Source: Gibbula magus | Lineage: Eukaryota > Mollusca > Gastropoda > Trochida > Trochidae | Direction: 5' to 3' | Length of the DNA stretch: 64,000 bases | Assembly: GCA_936450465.1 (NCBI GenBank) | Contig: OW388293.1 | Location: 30,633,860 to 30,697,859 of the forward strand | In this document: positions 48,241 to 58,900 of the stretch, piece by piece | How the letters are laid out: each line of letters opens with the position of its first letter | Numbering within the stretch: the stretch's first letter is position 1 | The notes under the pieces: model-generated | Seen by the model: only the letters and a program-made list of their open reading frames with translations | The model's database searches: none | What the model was told of the DNA's origin: nothing | Translations under genes and position numbers: made by a program

Positions 48241-48715
48241 CATGGTATGCCTAGCTATAACCATGATCAAGAATAATTTGAGCTTCCTACAAGTCTTTGA
48301 AGTGCAGTTGTAAGTGGAATACATAAGAAACAAACAGCTTCTTTATTGTGAACATACACGAAGTTTCGGAGTATGCTAACTCCTCATTGGATGGTATATG
48401 TGGGGCATAACAAGACAGGATATATTTATACAGAATAGTATACTTTGTTATGAAACTGAATAAAAAAAAGTTTAGAATACATGCATGAATATGGGTTACA
48501 GCAAGGGGAAAATCAGGGGAGGAGCAACCCGCTGTCCATCATAAATCCATAACACAATTCAATTTTAACGAAATGTTGAATGTGTAAGGTGCTTGATTTC
48601 ATGCAAGCAATATACTATGGCACCACGCCGTTTTTACGATAAATGAACTACTTTTTACGTAAGCACGTACAGTAGTATAACTGGTTAGGTAAAGGGTACA
48701 TGTATATGAACCCGC
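48241..48715. other. stretch without a recognised gene
   Basis: Near 48330-48370 'cttctttatt...cgaagtttcgg' resembles one arm of the foldback at 21187-21345. No coding motif. Confidence 0.4.
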
Positions 48716-49233
48716 ACGTACATCCATTGTGCTGGTGGTGGTCAAATATGCCAAACGTTATAAATGGTGTTAATTCATCAAGAAGTACTCACCGTTGACG
48801 AGAAGTAGCATTTTGATGATAGTCGACTCGTTATAGTGTCTGATGATATAGTGTAGTAGAGAACAAATAGAAAACCGGACAATGCACCGCGATTGGCGCG
48901 CGTCAATTATTAGTTAAACGTAATTTTGGAAACTTAATATTTAGGATAAAAAGGCTATAAAAAATGATTAAAAGCAAAAAGTTGGGTTTATAATCTTTAA
49001 TGGGTCATATAGCTACTGTGCATGTAAATGGGACATGAATTTTCGCTTTCTACACATGTATAATGATGTGACTCGATAATAATTGGAAACTATATATATT
49101 AATTAGGATATAGTTGGTGATTAGGGATAAATATGCATGTTGAGTGAAATAATTTGAAGTGAAATCAGCACATATTACATTTTGGCACGTATTAAAGCCA
49201 AATAAAATAAAATGAAACACAATGGATGCATTT
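48716..49233 (+). mobile_element. TTAA-flanked MITE, copy 3 (left flank eroded)
   Basis: Begins 'gtacatccattgtgctg' and ends 'cacaatggatgcattt' before TTAA (49234-49237). The interior is collinear with 29129-29618, including 'caaatatgccaaacgttata' and the 'ggcgcgcg' block. The left TTAA is not preserved. Non-coding. Confidence 0.82.
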
Positions 49234-49552
49234 TTAAACAGTTCATTTACATGACTTGTCTTTCTTCTCGGATTACGCTCAAGCAGGACGAACAAAGTCC
49301 CGAAACTTCACATCAACAGAACAAGGACATTAACTGACTACAGTCACTGTACCGGGTGGCCTAGCTTGGTGTTCCGTTCAAGTGTCATAGAGTATTTTTA
49401 GTAACATATTATATCACTTTGACAAAACAATAATATCATTGATTTACAGCTGCATACCGAAAGTTTGTTCACTTACATGTGTATCTTAGTGCACATATCA
49501 TGTCAATTGACGTTCATTGTAACGTTAACAAATGACAATTGAATCATCATAT

Positions 49553-49581
49553 ATGCATGAGTAAAATAACCTCAAACCTAT
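49553..49581. repeat. target-site duplication, left copy (29 bp)
   Basis: Identical over 29 bases to 52052-52080; it begins 'atgcatgagtaaaataacct'. The bases immediately outside differ. The two copies bracket the LINE insertion. Confidence 0.95.
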
Positions 49582-49625
49582 TATTATGATCTTTATTCCT
49601 CCAAAGGAGAGTTACATATTATGTG

Positions 49626-49712
49626 AATGCGAGAATGCGATGAATACAATTAGAATGCGAGAATGCGACATAATGTACAATTGCGAGAATGCGAGAATGC
49701 GAGGAGGAAGCG
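49626..49712. repeat. 8-bp tandem repeat in the LINE 3' region
   Basis: 'gaatgcga' recurs about eight times, singly or in pairs ('gcgagaatgcgagaatgcga'), inside the 3' untranslated part of the LINE. It may be part of the family's 3' tail or a later microsatellite. Confidence 0.8.
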
Positions 49713-49820
49713 TATATACAATTGTTCAGAATGTGAAGAGGCGATCTCTTCCCAATGCGAATAGGCAACATGCAAGTGTTCAGTTTGTGAGCCTGCTAGA
49801 TTGTATACACAATCCTGCAG

Positions 49821-52043
49821 TTACAGAATCACCAAGCATAGTCCGTAGAGTCCATTGATCACCATTTTAGCGTAGATGACGTCATCACCAACATTGAGTC
49901 GTACTGGGGGTCTGCATGATAGGAGAGAGCAGACCAGATTCACGTCCCCCATGTTGTGCAGCGTCACACTCAGGTCTATCGGCTCGATCGACAGGATGTT
50001 GCACCACAGCTGATCTCGTTGTGTCTCAGTACATGTACATTGGCACCAGACGTGTACCAACAAGTCTTCGTATTCCCTCTCACACAATGTGCAGATTCCC
50101 CTAATCTGTCCATATCGCCACATTGCGCTTAGGTGCACAATGAATGTGCATGCTTCTTTCATTTCTGGATGGGTGTTTGCAATCTTCCAAGCTATATGAG
50201 GCTCAAAATGTTTCTGAATTTGATTAAACTGCTGTAGGTCTGGAACTGTCTGTATACGTTGGAACCATGCCGTTCTTTGATGTTCTAGTACTTGCTTTTT
50301 TACGTGCTGTTTCCAGTTCGTCGCTTTACAGAATGTCCCAGTGTCTAAGAATGATTGCATGTAATCTTCGAGGTGGTACTGCTCCAAAATCTTCATTATG
50401 TCCGGTATAAATCCATATGAAGTCTCTACACAGTGGTGTTTGTACAAGAATATCCTTGACATCATAAGCTTTTTACTCAGGTAGTGATTAGGATTATTAA
50501 GGATCTGTCCCAGGAACAGAAGCTTCTTCGTATCCATATAAGACTCAAGTGAATGGAATCCGATCAAGGCATTACATATATCCGTGCGGACAGTACGAGG
50601 TAGGCTTTGTATTAGTTTGAGGCAAAATCTTTGAGCTCTCTCCAGGGCCATAACTTCTGATCTCCTCAAGTTAGACCATAGTTCACAGCCATACATGGCT
50701 TTTGGTAAGCACAACGTTCTAAGCACCTTTGCACTGGTCAGTGGGTTGAGGCCTCTGCCATCGCATCCTGACTTCTGTAACCCAAGCATGGATGCCTTCA
50801 GCTTTGTGCAGGCATTGATGGTTCTATCCCAGGAATCCATGTTGCACTGGAGATCAATACCAACATGTTTGATACTCTGTGTCTCTGGTATCTCTTTTCC
50901 GTACAGTAGTATTTTGCATTTTGAAAGTACTTTACTCTTGGAAAATATCATGATGTTGCTTTTTGCTGCTGAGAATACGAAACGCCATTTGGCACTGTAC
51001 TGTTCACAGATGTTCACCATTTCCTGCATGTGTGTGTTGGCTGGGCTGAGCAGAGTGATGTCATCCGCTTGTGTCGGGGCTGTGACCTGTAGGTCCATTA
51101 CCATTGCACCTCTTTTAGAATGTGAGAGTTGATCGAGCAGATTGTCTATGTATACAAGATAGAGTTTTGCTGAGAGAATACTGCCCTGTCTTACACCTCG
51201 TTCCAGTTTGAACCAGTCTGACTTGGTGCCATTAGCAAGCACACAACTCCTCATATTAGTGTACATTGTGGCGAATATCTTCCATAGACCTTGATGTATT
51301 CCAAGATTGTGCAGTTTCAAAAGCAGTCCCTCGTGCCACACAGTGTCAAATGCCTTGCTGCTGTCCAGGAACACGACTTTCACAGCATCTTTCCTTTCCA
51401 GGTAATGGTTTATAGTCTCTTGTATTATAAAGGAAGTGTGGCAAGATGACAGTCCTCTCTGGAAGCCATTTTGCTGCGGATTGGGGAAAGTGTTTGCCTC
51501 ATAAATCTCCGGGAGTCTTTTGCTGATTACCTTCTCAAATAGCTTGAAAATGACAGGTAATAATGTTACGCCTCTGTATGAGTCAGGAGAAGTTTTTGAC
51601 TTCCCAGCACCTTTGTAGATTGGAATGACACAGCCTTCTTTCCATGCTTCTGGGATATATGATGATGCTATGAGTCTGTTATACAGCGTTGCCAAGCAAC
51701 CATACAGTTGATCCCCGCCGTGTTTTAGGTGTTCATATTGTAGGCCATCAGGTCCCGCTGCTTTGTTATTCGTCAGTTCTTTACATAGTTTCCTTATTTC
51801 CGCTGTCGTTGTCATTAAGTTTGACATGTCTTGTTCTCTGGTAGCTGTTTCTGTCTTCAAAATCCGAACTTGGGTTTCTACAGATTCTCTGAATTTAGAA
51901 TCGAAATGGGCTTCGTCTTTGTCGCTATGCAGGCTTCTGAAGTGATTTGCCAATACTTTGCAGATTTCATCCGAGTCTTGTACGAGCTTATCGTCAACTT
52001 TGATAGCAGCTATTCTGTTTTTGTTCTTGTTTTTCCTAATCAA
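49821..52043 (-). CDS. LINE reverse transcriptase, intact frame of 740 residues
   Basis: The frame is open from the truncation point, with 'FWALIRKNK' just upstream of the listed start, so the start is artificial (a TTG). Reverse transcriptase blocks in order: 'AAGPDGLQYEHLK' (~95), 'YRGVTLLPVIFKLFEKVISK' (~156), 'NGFQRGLSSCHTSF' (~192), 'VVFLDSSKAFDTVW' (~223, first catalytic Asp), 'GVRQGSILSAKLYLVYIDNL' (~283) and 'TQADDITLLSPA' (~324, the YADD site with Gln instead of Tyr). A C-terminal C-x2-C-x9-H-x2-C zinc motif starts near residue 651. No stop or shift breaks it. The enzyme would copy LINE RNA into DNA at the target site, but without an endonuclease and promoter this copy is unlikely to move. 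The clade was not determined. Confidence 0.93.
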   Translation of the reverse strand: MIRKNKNKNRIAAIKVDDKLVQDSDEICKVLANHFRSLHSDKDEAHFDSKFRESVETQVRILKTETATREQDMSNLMTTTAEIRKLCKELTNNKAAGPDGLQYEHLKHGGDQLYGCLATLYNRLIASSYIPEAWKEGCVIPIYKGAGKSKTSPDSYRGVTLLPVIFKLFEKVISKRLPEIYEANTFPNPQQNGFQRGLSSCHTSFIIQETINHYLERKDAVKVVFLDSSKAFDTVWHEGLLLKLHNLGIHQGLWKIFATMYTNMRSCVLANGTKSDWFKLERGVRQGSILSAKLYLVYIDNLLDQLSHSKRGAMVMDLQVTAPTQADDITLLSPANTHMQEMVNICEQYSAKWRFVFSAAKSNIMIFSKSKVLSKCKILLYGKEIPETQSIKHVGIDLQCNMDSWDRTINACTKLKASMLGLQKSGCDGRGLNPLTSAKVLRTLCLPKAMYGCELWSNLRRSEVMALERAQRFCLKLIQSLPRTVRTDICNALIGFHSLESYMDTKKLLFLGQILNNPNHYLSKKLMMSRIFLYKHHCVETSYGFIPDIMKILEQYHLEDYMQSFLDTGTFCKATNWKQHVKKQVLEHQRTAWFQRIQTVPDLQQFNQIQKHFEPHIAWKIANTHPEMKEACTFIVHLSAMWRYGQIRGICTLCEREYEDLLVHVWCQCTCTETQRDQLWCNILSIEPIDLSVTLHNMGDVNLVCSLLSCRPPVRLNVGDDVIYAKMVINGLYGLCLVIL

Positions 52044-52051
52044 TGCCCAGA

Positions 52052-52080
52052 ATGCATGAGTAAAATAACCTCAAACCTAT
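52052..52080. repeat. target-site duplication, right copy (29 bp)
   Basis: Identical to 49553-49581; it flanks the 5' end of the minus-strand LINE. Confidence 0.95.
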
Positions 52081-52485
52081 GGTGTGATCATAAAACTTAT
52101 GTCACAACATAAATCACATGTCACATGTCAGTGGTCCATGTTTATGAAATTTGGCATGATGAAATAGACAGAAGGAGTCAAATTTGGAAATGTATCCAAG
52201 TAACAAGCCATCGACTTCTAAGAGCTCAAATTAAGAAACAATCTATGATAATTAAAGCTAAACATCCATTACAAACAACCATTACTTCCAAGAAAAAAGA
52301 AATCTCGTAAACATCGCCTGAAATTAACTCTTTCTCGTCTGCTAATGAGGAAATTAAGAATAAGAGCGTCAATACCAGTTACTGTAGGTCTTACAACATG
52401 ATGCAAATGCTCCCTGGATGCGTTAACCAAAGACCACGTGATCTGAAGTTGAACACTTGTAGACACCAGCTAACACGTGTACACT
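52081..52485. other. stretch without a recognised gene
   Basis: Nothing could be assigned. Confidence 0.4.
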
Positions 52486-52934
52486 CCACTCTGGCATTTT
52501 CCATAGACTTACATGCTAATTAACTTTTGCAAAAATAACTTTCATAGTTATACTGTCTGTAAAATGGTCATCAAATTGATACCAGAAGATGGGAAATCAC
52601 TTCAGCTACATATACACAATTCCATGGTATTTTCCTTTGAGTGTCAAGAAAATTGTCTTCATATAAGCAAGACATATAGGCCCTACATCATACATCAAGA
52701 GTTTAACATGGCGGCCAATGGGACGGAACATTGGTTCATGAACTGTATACGTTCTTCAGTCGGATGTCATTTGATGAGTGATCAACATAAATATGAACGA
52801 AATTATAGATGCACAGCTAACATAGTTTCACCGATGTTTGTTAAATCTTAGAACAATTTGACTCAAACTTACTAATTAAAACTAGTTTTGCAAAGGTTAA
52901 TAAACATGTAAGTCTATGGGAAATGCGAGGGTGG
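52486..52934. mobile_element. TIR-type non-autonomous DNA transposon, about 450 bp
   Basis: The left end (CACTCTGGCATTTTCCATAG...) pairs with the complement of the right end over about 45 bases. The core 'CCATAGACTTACATG' (52501-52515) is perfect, and the pairing continues through 'ATTAAc-TTTTGCAAAA'. The 112-codon plus frame inside (52513-52851) has no transposase signature. The target duplication is not clear. Confidence 0.78.
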
Positions 52935-53125
52935 GGACATACTTTGGACCAGACTGTAGTTATAATAACATATTTATTATTTAACGAAGCTCTAATATAA
53001 GATACCTACGAAAATAAAACACAGGCGGTCAATTGGACCGACAGCGTGCTTTATGAGACATTATAGCTAAAATGGATGGAATTATCATGAAACCGCCCTC
53101 TTGTTATCAGTAATGAGCGGGCCGC

Positions 53126-53178
53126 TGCGAATGATAACGGCCCTCTCAACGCTGACGACGGGCCATTATCACTTCGTT
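53126..53178. repeat. GC-rich hairpin
   Basis: 'cgaatgataacggccc' (53128-53143) pairs with 'gggccattatcacttcg' (53160-53176) with two mismatches or gaps. A TGACGTCA-like site follows at 53185-53192. It resembles the hairpin modules of the element starting at 53611. Confidence 0.7.
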
Positions 53179-53766
53179 TCTAAGTGACGTCACTTTAGAA
53201 TCTCCTCTTGCAATTTTAACAAATATGGCGACCAAATGAGCGTATCGACTCGAACATTTTACAACGTTTTACATGTCTTTCTTTCAAACGAGGACACATA
53301 ATTGTGCCAAATTATATCATAAACACGATGTGAAAATACAACCGCACTGTTTTTAAGTGTTTTAAACAAAATAAAGAAGAATATCTTTCTCAGTCACCTC
53401 CGGTAGACCTTCAATGTTAGATTTAGGTAGCCTAAGTACGCATTCATTCTAAACTTGCCAAATATATTATTGATTCGTAGATTTTCATTATTGTACTGAA
53501 TGGTTATATAATAAAAACACGACTATGCATCAGTATGGTAATCATTAGATATATACTGCTTTCGTTTTCCCGATCAACGACTGACATTCCGTTCGGGTTT
53601 GAAACAACCGTGAAAGGCAAGCGACTATGACGTCATTCTTCACTTGTGACGTCACAGTTACTCTCGGTGGTAGCACAGTGCGGTTTTTGCTGTTTTATAC
53701 AACTGTAATTAAAACTTGTAGGAGAATTCGGGTTAAACAGAACAAATTCCATCCATTTGAGCTATA

Positions 53767-53909
53767 ATAGGGGTAACGTTGTTGTTCAGGGCATTATCAT
53801 TTCCAGAAGCCCTCGGTCTTCTTCAACTGCCCTCCTTCGTCGGGCAGTTAATTGAAGACCTCGGGCTTCTGCAAATGATAATGCCCTGAAAAACAACGTT
53901 ACCCCTATA
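53767..53909. repeat. large hairpin in copy 1 (arms about 66 bp)
   Basis: 'ataggggtaacgttgtt' through 'ctgccc' pairs with 'gggcag' through 'aacaacgttacccctat' around a short 'tccttcgtc' loop, with a few mismatches. The same hairpin occurs in copy 2 at about 57532-57674. Confidence 0.9.
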
Positions 53910-54149
53910 ATAAAACATGCTCGTGATTTTAGACGTTAGTTAGAGCGTCGCTTAGCAAATGACGTCACACTTTATTTCACTTTGATTGTTCAATGGTAGA
54001 GAATGTGTTCTACGACGGGAGGCATAATATTTTCAAAATATAGTTTATACAAATAACATAATATCTCCACGTTTTTTATAGAAAAGCGAGCAACTATTTA
54101 AAGGCATCTCATATAAGAAATAGAAGACTCGTTGTTGTGCTTTATCGTA

Positions 54150-54230
54150 GAATAAAACATAGCAGAGAGCATAAAACACTCAGGGCTTCGCCCTTCGTGT
54201 TTTATGCTCCATGCTATGTTTTATTTAAGA
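54150..54230. repeat. second hairpin in copy 1, lost from copy 2
   Basis: 'aataaaacatagca...agcataaaacac' pairs with 'gtgttttatgct...tgctatgttttatt' around 'gggcttcgccc'. In copy 2 the inner part is missing (net loss of 34 bp), leaving only the outer arms. Confidence 0.88.
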
Positions 54231-54835
54231 AATAAAGTTCGCTGTACCCCAATGTGTTTTGTAATAAAGTATAGTTTTGCCCTGAACTATTATAGTTAAA
54301 GCACGAGGACGTCAGTCCGTGAAACTTTATTTCTTTTCTAAGATGCCAAATGATCAGATACAGGTAACATTCTGCTTCCAATAATTTTGAAATAAAAATA
54401 TTGTTTACATTCTTTATATTAATTATCCATGAACAGGGCCAACGGACGGCTATTCCAAGTGTAAAACCCACCCCCTAAGATAGACTAAGATCACGTGACT
54501 AACATTCCAAAAAGTATTGTGGGTAGAGCTTGATCCAGTCTAAGCGTGTTGGCGGAACGTAATTTGTCTAATTCAAATGTTTGTTACTATCATAAAAGTT
54601 GATGTTCATTGTCCCACCGCTAATTTTAACCGACTGCAGAAGTTGCAAACCATGGAAAGGAGTAGGCCTACACGCTTTGTTGGTTGCGATGTAAGAGTTC
54701 AGACGGCTGAGGGGAATCGACCTTACGTTACAATGGGCACACTTGATCACGAGGGAGCGGCGTGGAACAGCGGGAACGACATCCGATGGTTACATCATCA
54801 ACAAAACTAGGCCTTTATTTAGGAGATAAATTACT

Positions 54836-55136
54836 TTTTTTTCGATTGTTCTAACCGCTAGGCATCTTGGAATGTCTGAAAAAGTACTTTGTTTCGATTG
54901 TTCTAACCGCTAGGCATCTTACAATGTCTGATAAAGTACTTTTTTTCGATTGTTCTAACCGCTAGGCATCTTAGAATGTCTGATAAAGTACTTTGTTTCG
55001 ATTGTTCTAACCGCTAGGCATCTGAGAATGTCTGATAAAGTTTGTTTTTTTTTATTGTTCTAACCGCTAGGCATCTTAGAATGTCTGATAAAGTACTTTT
55101 TTCGATTGTTCTAACCGCGCTAGGCATCTTAGAATC
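54836..55136. repeat. 52-bp minisatellite, six units (copy 1)
   Basis: Units start at 'cgattgttctaaccgctagg' with 52-bp spacing (first at 54843, next 54895). Each continues 'catcttagaatgtctgataa'. The last unit has a 2-bp GC insertion and an altered end. Copy 2 has seven units. Confidence 0.95.
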
Positions 55137-55789
55137 AACGATAAAGCACGCCAACTCGTCTTCTATTTCTTAAATACAAGGTTTTAGGTTTGGAATAGAA
55201 ATCATATTTTTTCTCAACAATATCAACTGATGTCAATAAACTAATTGAATATATCTTAATTAATTGAAGTTTTACATTTCCATTACATTTATTTCGATGA
55301 AAACATATTTTAACATGTTAATTTTCCCAGAACTTTCTAAAACTGATATAGTAAAAGTGAGTCAGCTATTCAAACTAATAATAACCATGCAAATATAAGA
55401 TTCAGACCCCAATAACAAATTAAGATTTTTTTAAAACCCATTTAGAAATAAAGTTCTTAGTGACTGGGTCCAATGTCAAAGAATCAGAGTTACCCCCCTT
55501 AGCCGGTAAACTCGGGATCATTCGTTTTCTGTGTGACGCGTTTTATTTTATTTTTAAATATCGTTATCATTGGCTAATTTTGCCAATTTTTAAATAACTG
55601 TGAATGTTTATTATTATCACAACTTTACGACAGCAGAGTAGGAGAATAATTAACTTTGGGAAACACAATTACCGACCTAATTACAATCAAGGTCACTGCC
55701 AAGTCCGACTTAAAAACAAGCTCCACGTGCATTCAAGCGGAGATATCCTTTGGATAAGCCGACAACACATGTCACTCTCTTCTAACAAA
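55137..55789 (+). promoter_or_regulatory. presumed promoter and 5' leader region of NT5DC1
   Basis: This is the only unique sequence between the repeat element and the first NT5DC1 coding exon. An inverted CCAAT box (ATTGG) lies at 55569-55573, about 220 bases before the preferred start codon. No TATA box or transcription start can be fixed from sequence. Confidence 0.35.
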
Positions 55790-55900
55790 ATGTCTTCCAA
55801 ACCAGATCACCCTTCAACAATCTGTCTCGCCGATTATGACGCCTATGGATTCGATTTGGATCATACCCTGGCCAAGTACAAACTGGTGGAAATGTTCAAT
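55790..55900 (+). CDS. NT5DC1: NT5DC1 exon 1
   Basis: Encodes 37 residues including the HAD motif I D-L-D-H-T; donor |gtacgt follows 55900 in phase 0. If translation starts at 55769, seven more residues are added. Confidence 0.9.
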
Positions 55901-58900
55901 GTACGTTTTAATTTAACTGTTTATTACAATATCTATAAAATATTACAGTAGTTTGACGCCTCTTTTTTAAGTTTAAAAAATTTAAAAAAATGTTTCCATC
56001 TAAATTAATTGTTATTGTTAATTGTATTCTAATTTAATAAGATAAAGTGTATACAATACAAGTCAAATAATCTTTTTATTGAGTGAACAAAATCTAAATT
56101 TTAAAGTGCTCTAGCTACAGCTTTTTTAATTAAATTACTTTCAGAAGAAAACATGCTCCATTATATCTACAATTGATTTATGCTGAATAAAGTTCAAAAC
56201 CATGAATGAAGTAAAACCGTTAACCCTCACTCTGCTGGCCAACAAATATTTCAAGATGGCCTAGCTATCGTAAGTCAGTGGCCAATCTGGGATTATCATT
56301 CCCTTTGTTGTAGAGATGATGAGTTATATTATTCCTGTAGATTGGTCACTCGGAATTAGGTTGAAACGGTACACTTGAGCTTTGTTTAGGTACGTATTAC
56401 AGTACAAGAAATGGTTCAGTACAAAACCAAGAATGTCTTTCAATATATAAACTAAACCATAATAAATCACATGTTTTTCTACAAAATGAGTTTGTAGGGT
56501 GTGGTAATCATTTAGTTTTAAAATTGTATAACTGAAAATATAATTACATCTGATTTTATAATACAAAATTCTTATATATATATACTGAAAAATCATGCTG
56601 ATCGATGTATCATGTATCAAACCAAAAGCAAAATATCACGGTTCAACTAGTATTGTTGTGAAGCATTTCAACCCTAGTCGGAATGTGATGTTATATAGGA
56701 TATGTCTGTTTCAGTCCCTTGAGCTGCAGTAATTTGCAGTTTGCAGCACTTGATAAAGCACTCTGTGCCAGTGCTCTGACAGTTTGTATCCAAACTGAAA
56801 ATAGAATTTCAAAAAGCCATGTCTTACTTGACAAAAAAAATGTATAAAATTGAGCGCTTTGAGATGTTTTAATTTTCAGAATCTATTATATATTTGATAA
56901 GATGTCTAGACTTGCTGTAATGTGAAAGACTTGGTCTGGCTTTTATTTAACATAAGATTGTGAATGACAGACTATATCGTCTGTATGTCCATTCAGGTTT
57001 GAAAGTGTAACCCATAAGGATGTGAAAGCTCGTTCCTTGTCGTTGTCAAGTCGTAGCGTCACATGATTGATTGTATGTCTTAATGCAGAACATGAATCTA
57101 AAATGTTGAGAAACTGGTTTATCTTTACCAAAGAGGTTGTCGTCCCAGTTGCGGTGAAACAGTTCACATCAACATTAGTTTAAGTGCAGTATTCTTCTTT
57201 AGGTTTGGTGCATTGTATGCTTTAATGAGTATTTTTTTGGTATATTACTGCATGCCATATTTTTACTTAAATTGGTTTTCTGTTGTAATAATGTACATAT
57301 TTATTTCATAAACAAGTTTTCAGTCATTAAAATGTAATTTTCAAGTAAAAGTATTTGTGTGATCATTAGTTTTGTTGAAAGGCAAGCGACTATGACGTCA
57401 TTCTTCACTTGTGACGTCACAGTGGTTCTCGGTGGTAGCACAGTGCGGTTTTTGCTGTTTTATACAACTGTAATTAAAACTTGTAGGAGAATTCGGGTTA
57501 AACAGAACAAATTCCATCCATTTGAGCTATAATAGGGGTAACGTTGTTTTTCAGGGCATTATCATTTCCAGAAGCCCTCGGTCTTCTTCAACTGCCCTCC
57601 TTCGTCGGGCAGTTAATTGAAGACCTCGGGCTTCTGCAAATGATAATGCCCTGAAAAACAACGTTACCCCTATAATAAAACATGCTCGTGATTTTAGACG
57701 TTAGTTAGAGCGTCGCTTAGCAAATGACGTCACACTTTATTTCACTTTGATTGTTCAATGGTAGAGAATGTGTTCTACGACGGGAGGCATAATATTTTCA
57801 AAATATAGTTTATACAAATAACATAATATCTCCACGTTTTTTATAGAAAAGCGAGCAACTATTTAAAGGCATCTCATATAAGAAATAGAAGACTCGTTGT
57901 TGTGCTTTATCGTAGAATAAAACATAGCAGAGAGCATCTCCCTGCTATGTTTTATTTAAGAAATAAAGTTCGCTGTACCCCAATGTGTTTTGTAATAAAG
58001 TGTAGTTTTGCCCTGAACTATTATAGTTAAAGCACGAGGACGTCAGTCCGTGAAACTTTATTTCTTTTCTAAGATGCCAAATGATCAGACACAGGTAACA
58101 TTCTGCTTCCAATAATTTTGAAATAAAAATATTGTTTACATTCTTTATATTTATTATCCATGAACAGGGCCAACGGACGGCTATTCCAAGTGTAAAACCC
58201 ACCCCCTAAGATAGACTAAGATCACGTGACTAACATTCCAAAAAGTATTGTGGGTAGAGCTTGATCCAGTCTAAGCGTGTTGGCGGAACGTAATTTGTCT
58301 AATTCAAATGTTTGTTGCTATCATAAAAGTTGATGTTCATTGTCCCACCGCTAATTTTAACCGACTGCAGAAGTTGCAAACCATGGAAAGGAGTAGGCCT
58401 ACACGCTTTGTTGGTTGCGATGTAAGAGTTCAGACGGCTGAGGGGAATCGACCTTACGTTACAATGGGCACACTTGATCACGAGGGAGCGGCGTGGAACA
58501 GCGGGAACGACATCCGATGGTTACATCATCAACAAAACTAGGCCTTTATTTAGGAGATAAATTACTTTTTTTTCGATTGTTCTAACCGCTAGGCATCTTG
58601 GAATGTCTGAAAAAGTACTTTGTTTCGATTGTTCTAACCGCTAGGCATCTTACAATGTCTGATAAAGTACTTTTTTTCGATTGTTCTAACCGCTAGGCAT
58701 CTTAGAATGTCTGATAAAGTACTTTGTTTCGATTGTTCTAACCGCTAGGCATCTGAGAATGTCTGATAAAGTTTTTTTTTTTTTTTATTGTTCTAACCGC
58801 TAGGCATCTGAGAATGTCTGATAAAGTTGTTTTTTTTTTTTGATTGTTCTAACCGCTAGGCATCTTAGAATGTCTGATAAAGTACTTTTTTCGATTGTTC

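Larger units (their letters stand above)
49582..52051 (-). mobile_element. young 5'-truncated LINE insertion
   Basis: The 2,470-bp unit lies exactly between two identical 29-bp direct repeats, the expected product of target-primed reverse transcription. The element runs on the minus strand: its 5' end is at 52051, cut inside the coding region just before the reverse transcriptase, and its 3' end is at 49582 after an AATAAA. The endonuclease part is missing. The 3' untranslated region holds an 8-bp tandem repeat. An intact long frame and perfect duplications imply a recent event. Confidence 0.93.
53611..55136. mobile_element. 1.5-kb palindrome-rich repeat element, copy 1 (upstream of NT5DC1)
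   Basis: Matches 57376-58914 almost base for base; unrelated sequence flanks both copies. It contains, in order: two TGACGTCA sites, a hairpin with ~66-bp arms (53767-53909), a second hairpin (about 54150-54230), a segment with a CACGTG E-box near 54492, a 77-codon plus frame (54577-54810), and a six-unit 52-bp minisatellite. No transposase or polymerase is recognisable. A single-ended tandem array beside a palindrome recalls non-autonomous Helitron-type or foldback elements, but neither end matches a consensus I can name. Confidence 0.8.

Noticed and set aside
47359..48333. Long open frames (poly-Thr 287 codons, poly-Leu, poly-Ser, poly-Val) as mucin-like genes
   Set aside because: All six frames are open because the DNA is a trinucleotide array. 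No signal peptide, domain or splice structure is present.
52513..52851. 112-codon plus frame as a small gene
   Set aside because: It lies wholly inside a TIR element and shows no known motif or transposase residues.
54214..54471. 85-codon minus frame also found at 57945-58202
   Set aside because: Its duplication reflects the repeat element; no motif, and it begins within a hairpin region.
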